DNA from: Faecalicatena orotica
GTDB taxonomy: Bacteria > Bacillota > Clostridia > Lachnospirales > Lachnospiraceae
Assembly (NCBI RefSeq): GCF_003149245.1
Contig: NZ_QGDL01000003.1
Coordinates: forward strand, 124,001 to 188,000
Length of the DNA stretch: 64,000 bases
Direction: 5' to 3'
Part shown: positions 61,708 through 64,000 of the stretch, one piece after another
Position numbering within the stretch: the first letter of the stretch is position 1
Layout of the letters: each line of letters starts with the position of its first letter
Program-made: the position numbers and the translations under genes
Notes under the pieces: generated by a model
The model's database searches: none
What the model was told of the DNA's origin: nothing
Seen by the model: the letters and a program-made list of their open reading frames with translations, nothing else

Positions 61708-61753
61708 CCTGTTTTTTCCTTTCCATATATATTCTATGTGTATTTTAACACTA

Positions 61754-61798
61754 TTTTTCTTAATTGGAATACCCTTTTCCAGTATTTCCTAAGAAAAA
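61754..61798. repeat. Palindrome overlapping the phoH promoter region
   Basis: TTTTTCTTA (61754-61762) pairs with TAAGAAAAA (61790-61798), and GGAATAC (61766-61772) pairs with GTATTTCC (61782-61789, one bulged T). It could be an operator. Confidence 0.4.
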
Positions 61799-62040
61799 AG
61801 AATTAAATTTTCTTTTAATTATTTTCACATTCATTTTATTGTATAACTTTTTCACCCGGATATGTATGATTTCAAAAATTTGTCATAAATCAGGTTGATA
61901 CCGCTGGATGAAATTTTCTATGAGAAAAAATTAATTTCTAAGATATGTACAGATTGAAAATACTTTCATCGGTGCTAATAAACTGTAACCTTTAATTAAT
62001 ACAAATAATATATCAGATAATTTATTGTGCTTTCATATTA

Positions 62041-62069
62041 TTGAATAACAATATATAAAATGGTATAAT
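62041..62069 (+). promoter_or_regulatory. Strong promoter of the 161-residue protein gene
   Basis: TTGAAT at 62041-62046 and TATAAT at 62064-62069 are 17 bases apart, with an extended TGG before the -10 box. Confidence 0.85.
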
Positions 62070-62123
62070 AAATATAAGTAATAAGTAAAATGTTTATTGT
62101 AAATGAAAAGGGAGGGCAAAGAA

Positions 62124-62609
62124 ATGGGAACTGAAGTTTTAACAAATAAAAAGTATGATTATATTTGCCGCTATCGTCCTAAGGCTTCCGGATCTGGCAG
62201 GGATGAATGCAGGGAAATATATCTATCCCGGCAGCAGGCCGCATTATTAACCCTCCTGCACAGGACAAAAAGTTTTCCGGTATTCAGGCTCATGAATATG
62301 TATGATACAAGCCATGTATACGCCGAAATGTCAAAAGACCCGTTTTATGTCACCAGTGACATGGAAACGGATGAAGAGATACTCGAATCCTCAGAAGATC
62401 TGAGGTATCTGTGCGGGCTAGGACTTTTGGAAATGGATTTCGGCGGGAAGGATAAGATTTATGTCTATCATTCTCTGGAGGATGGGGAATTTTTTAAGAC
62501 AATCTTACAGAAATACAGCGAAATATCACATGTACACCCACTCATCCACAGAGGCGTTGTCCGTCTGACAGAAGACGGCAGGACGACAGAACTGATCTGC
62601 AGAAGGTAA
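62124..62609 (+). CDS. Conserved-looking protein of unknown function (161 residues)
   Basis: I do not recognise this soluble protein. It has a basic N-terminal part (CRYRPKASGSGRDECREIYL), a helix SRQQAALLTLLHRTKSFPVFR, an acidic middle (SDMETDEEILESSEDLRYLCG), and ends ELICRR. No signal, TM or clear motif is visible. The ATG at 62124 has GGGAGGG upstream. Real-gene support is the near-consensus promoter, strong ribosome site, and own terminator. It interrupts the usual yqfD-phoH order on the opposite strand. Confidence 0.7.
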   Translation: MGTEVLTNKKYDYICRYRPKASGSGRDECREIYLSRQQAALLTLLHRTKSFPVFRLMNMYDTSHVYAEMSKDPFYVTSDMETDEEILESSEDLRYLCGLGLLEMDFGGKDKIYVYHSLEDGEFFKTILQKYSEISHVHPLIHRGVVRLTEDGRTTELICRR

Positions 62610-62623
62610 GTCTGCCCCTGCCA

Positions 62624-62670
62624 TGCAAAAAGACACCTGTGTTTCGAAAAAGCACAGGTGTCTTTTTGCA
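62624..62670. terminator. Bidirectional terminator with perfect 18-bp stem
   Basis: 62624-62641 pairs perfectly with 62653-62670, with five As and five Ts near the outer ends, between two convergent genes. Confidence 0.94.
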
Positions 62671-62680
62671 ACTAATTGCC

Positions 62681-63037
62681 TTAGATCATAAGATCTTTCT
62701 TTTCTAGAATCGCTTCCACTGCCGCACAGGCCGGGCAGTCACAGTATTTTGCCCCGGCAGCCTTAATCTCGCGGGCGTGTGCCGCTACTTCTTTTGCCTT
62801 ATCCGCCCCGAACACCTGGGCCCCGGCTTCAGACTCTGCAAATCCGATCAGATTGTCGACCGGCATAATATCCTCTTCCAGTTCTTCTATATACTTTCTG
62901 GTTTCTGCGGCCTCCCCTTCTGTGCCGACGGCATCCAGCCATGCCAGAGCCGCAGCCTTTGTCTCACTGCTGCATGTCGGTGCGTCCACTAATTCGTGTG
63001 TCTTCTCAACAACGTAGTTCAATACTTCCTTGTCCAT
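62681..63037 (-). CDS. Small CDCPAC-motif protein, unknown function
   Basis: The 118-residue protein is helical, with two segments of related rhythm and a C-terminal YCDCPACAAVEAIL motif whose two spaced cysteine pairs could bind a metal or form disulfides. An early PTCSSETKAAALAWLDAVG adds another cysteine. Close relatives in Lachnospiraceae carry the label Hsp90 in databases as I recall, but no Hsp90 feature is visible, so the label should not be copied. AAGGAG supports the ATG at 63037. Confidence 0.72.
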   Translation of the reverse strand: MDKEVLNYVVEKTHELVDAPTCSSETKAAALAWLDAVGTEGEAAETRKYIEELEEDIMPVDNLIGFAESEAGAQVFGADKAKEVAAHAREIKAAGAKYCDCPACAAVEAILEKKDLMI

Positions 63038-63072
63038 AATTAACACTCCTTTTCTTCCAGAACTTTTCCTAT

Positions 63073-63101
63073 ATTTTACCATACTTATCCGGGTAACGCA
63101 A
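63073..63101 (-). promoter_or_regulatory. Promoter of the CDCPAC protein gene
   Basis: On the minus strand TTGCGT (63101-63096) and TAAAAT (63078-63073) are 17 bases apart, with TGG before the -10 box. Confidence 0.55.
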
Positions 63102-63114
63102 TTTGAACCTCTTT

Positions 63115-63138
63115 CCTATTCAAAACCCTATTCAAAAC
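63115..63138. repeat. 12-bp exact tandem repeat
   Basis: CCTATTCAAAAC occurs twice head to tail (63115-63126 and 63127-63138), just after the yqfD terminator on the minus strand. Confidence 0.85.
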
Positions 63139-63174
63139 AAGAGAACCAAGCGTTACCATGCACGTCTGGTTCTC
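63132..63174 (-). terminator. Intrinsic terminator of yqfD
   Basis: On the minus strand a 12-bp stem with one mismatch (63174-63163 with 63152-63141) is followed by TTGTTTT. Confidence 0.75.
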
Positions 63175-63185
63175 CTTTATAGGGA

Positions 63186-64000
63186 TCATTCCTGTGTTTC
63201 TTCTGTTCCATCCGAAGTCTTATTCTCAATCTGCATGATTTCGGTGTCCTTCTCCTGTGTGATCCGCTCATTCAGGTATAAGATGCCTTTTGCTGTTGCC
63301 GTGTCCTGACCGATATGTATTTTCACACTGTTATCTTTCATCTGGACATCCTTCTCTTCCAGATCTTTGGAGAACAGGCTGAAGTTTTCACTCAGCTGTT
63401 TCTGGAGGTCTTCTTTTGTGTGTGGTTTCTCTTTGGAGGTGTATGATCTAACAATCTTACTGCCGTAAGATACAGGGAGGTAGAAATTCTCACCTAATTT
63501 CAGCTGGTGCTCCTTTGTGTACATCTCCCATTCTTTATAATCATTCTTCAGTGTGCCGACTGAGAGTATCCGGGAACCGATTTTTAGATAATACAAGCGT
63601 CTCTGGGACTTCTCATAGTATTTCTTTTTATATTTTGTGCTGATTGTATCCTCGTAAGCCATCTGTGTATCCGCAAATATATCCGCATCCGAAGTCTGGT
63701 ACTGGTAGTCGATGACTTCGCCTGCATCGTTCATGACCTCGATCCTGCCGGACACGAGGATGTCGCCTTTTGCGACGGTATCTCCGACATGCACCATCGG
63801 GACTCCCGTCCGGGTGATGATACTGGTAATCACACCGTCTTTCGTTGCAACCAGGTCTTTCGGCTCCTTCGGCTGAGCCTGGCTGCTCTCGGTTTTTGGG
63901 ACTTCTGGGGGAGTGGAATCGGAGGAGGCACTTTTAGGGTCCGCATCCTCTCCGTCCTCCCGGAACGTATCTTCATTTTCCTTGATCTGGATACGGAGCC
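63186..64000 (-). CDS. yqfD: Sporulation protein YqfD (5' part outside the window)
   Basis: The visible 3' part encodes about 270 residues. It opens with LRIQIKEN and an acidic, Pro and Ser-rich insert, then the YqfD core VATKDGVITSIITRTGVPMV, HVGDTVAKGDILVSG and a C-terminal region ending in an acidic tail (TSDGTEETQE). YqfD is a membrane protein made during sporulation and normally lies just before phoH. The reading frame stays open to the window edge, so the start and the N-terminal membrane segment are missing. Confidence 0.88.
   Translation of the reverse strand, partial: LRIQIKENEDTFREDGEDADPKSASSDSTPPEVPKTESSQAQPKEPKDLVATKDGVITSIITRTGVPMVHVGDTVAKGDILVSGRIEVMNDAGEVIDYQYQTSDADIFADTQMAYEDTISTKYKKKYYEKSQRRLYYLKIGSRILSVGTLKNDYKEWEMYTKEHQLKLGENFYLPVSYGSKIVRSYTSKEKPHTKEDLQKQLSENFSLFSKDLEEKDVQMKDNSVKIHIGQDTATAKGILYLNERITQEKDTEIMQIENKTSDGTEETQE

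Larger units (their letters stand above)
61708..62123. other. AT-rich intergenic region between phoH and the 161-residue protein gene
   Basis: This is the longest stretch without a gene. It holds an imperfect palindrome at 61754-61798 over the presumed phoH promoter and a strong plus-strand promoter at 62041-62069. Between about 61800 and 62040 I see no gene or clear RNA structure. Confidence 0.6.

Noticed and set aside
1-64000. CRISPR array, transposon, rRNA or tRNA genes
   Set aside because: No regular repeat-spacer arrays, transposase-like frames, or rRNA/tRNA signatures were seen on either strand.

Overview
The window looks like a chromosomal segment of a spore-forming, motile Clostridia species of the Lachnospiraceae type (a Dorea or [Clostridium] scindens-like gut anaerobe is my best guess, from gene content only). 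The evidence is a low-GC Gram-positive gene set with strong AGGAGG-type ribosome sites, an L27 precursor with its Prp protease, SepF, a full MreBCD-MinCDE-RodA block, the sporulation proteins YqfD and SpoVB-like, several small families common in Lachnospiraceae (DUF4317, DUF4250, DUF896, DUF378), and strictly paired house-keeping operons. No transposon, prophage, CRISPR array, rRNA or tRNA gene was seen.

Positions 1-13.3 kb are on the plus strand. They hold a radical SAM protein, a YbaK deacylase, aspartokinase, a CBS protein and an amidohydrolase, then the ribosome-biogenesis and GTPase run rplU-prp-rpmA / obg-yhbY-nadD-yqeK-rsfS. An ABC-type solute-binding lipoprotein without any transporter follows, placed directly before a Cache-GGDEF-EAL cyclic-di-GMP protein.

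Positions 13.3-27.4 kb are mixed in strand and the most individual part. They contain lexA, a divergent SOS-type LysM membrane protein (YneA-like) under three LexA boxes spaced exactly 36 bp apart, an XerS-like recombinase, a short DUF4317 protein, and a UvrA-like ABC protein lacking the UvrB-binding domain behind a MerR-type promoter and a structured leader with a terminator. An Lhr helicase, a chemotaxis receptor, a membrane-anchored unknown protein and TtcA follow.

Positions 27.4-64 kb are almost entirely on the minus strand. Read in the direction of transcription, they give yqfD (cut by the window end), a small CDCPAC protein, phoH-ybeY-spoVB-like, a one-carbon enzyme with small partners, miaB, mutS-mutL-miaA, an aluminium-resistance-type PLP lyase, two FAD oxidoreductases, radC, mreBCD-PBP2-minCDE-rodA-mgsA-dacA, an HlyD-like protein with yggS-sepF-ylmH-lspA-rluD, and a cytidylate-kinase-like protein. 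Cell elongation, division-site choice, mismatch repair and tRNA modification are thus packed side by side.

The most promising regions for new biology are the solute-binding protein/cyclic-di-GMP pair (8.7-13.2 kb), the regularly spaced SOS control region (14.07-14.16 kb), and the MerR promoter plus attenuator leader of the UvrA-like gene (16.65-16.80 kb). All function calls come from reading the sequence and from knowledge of the families; no database search was run.
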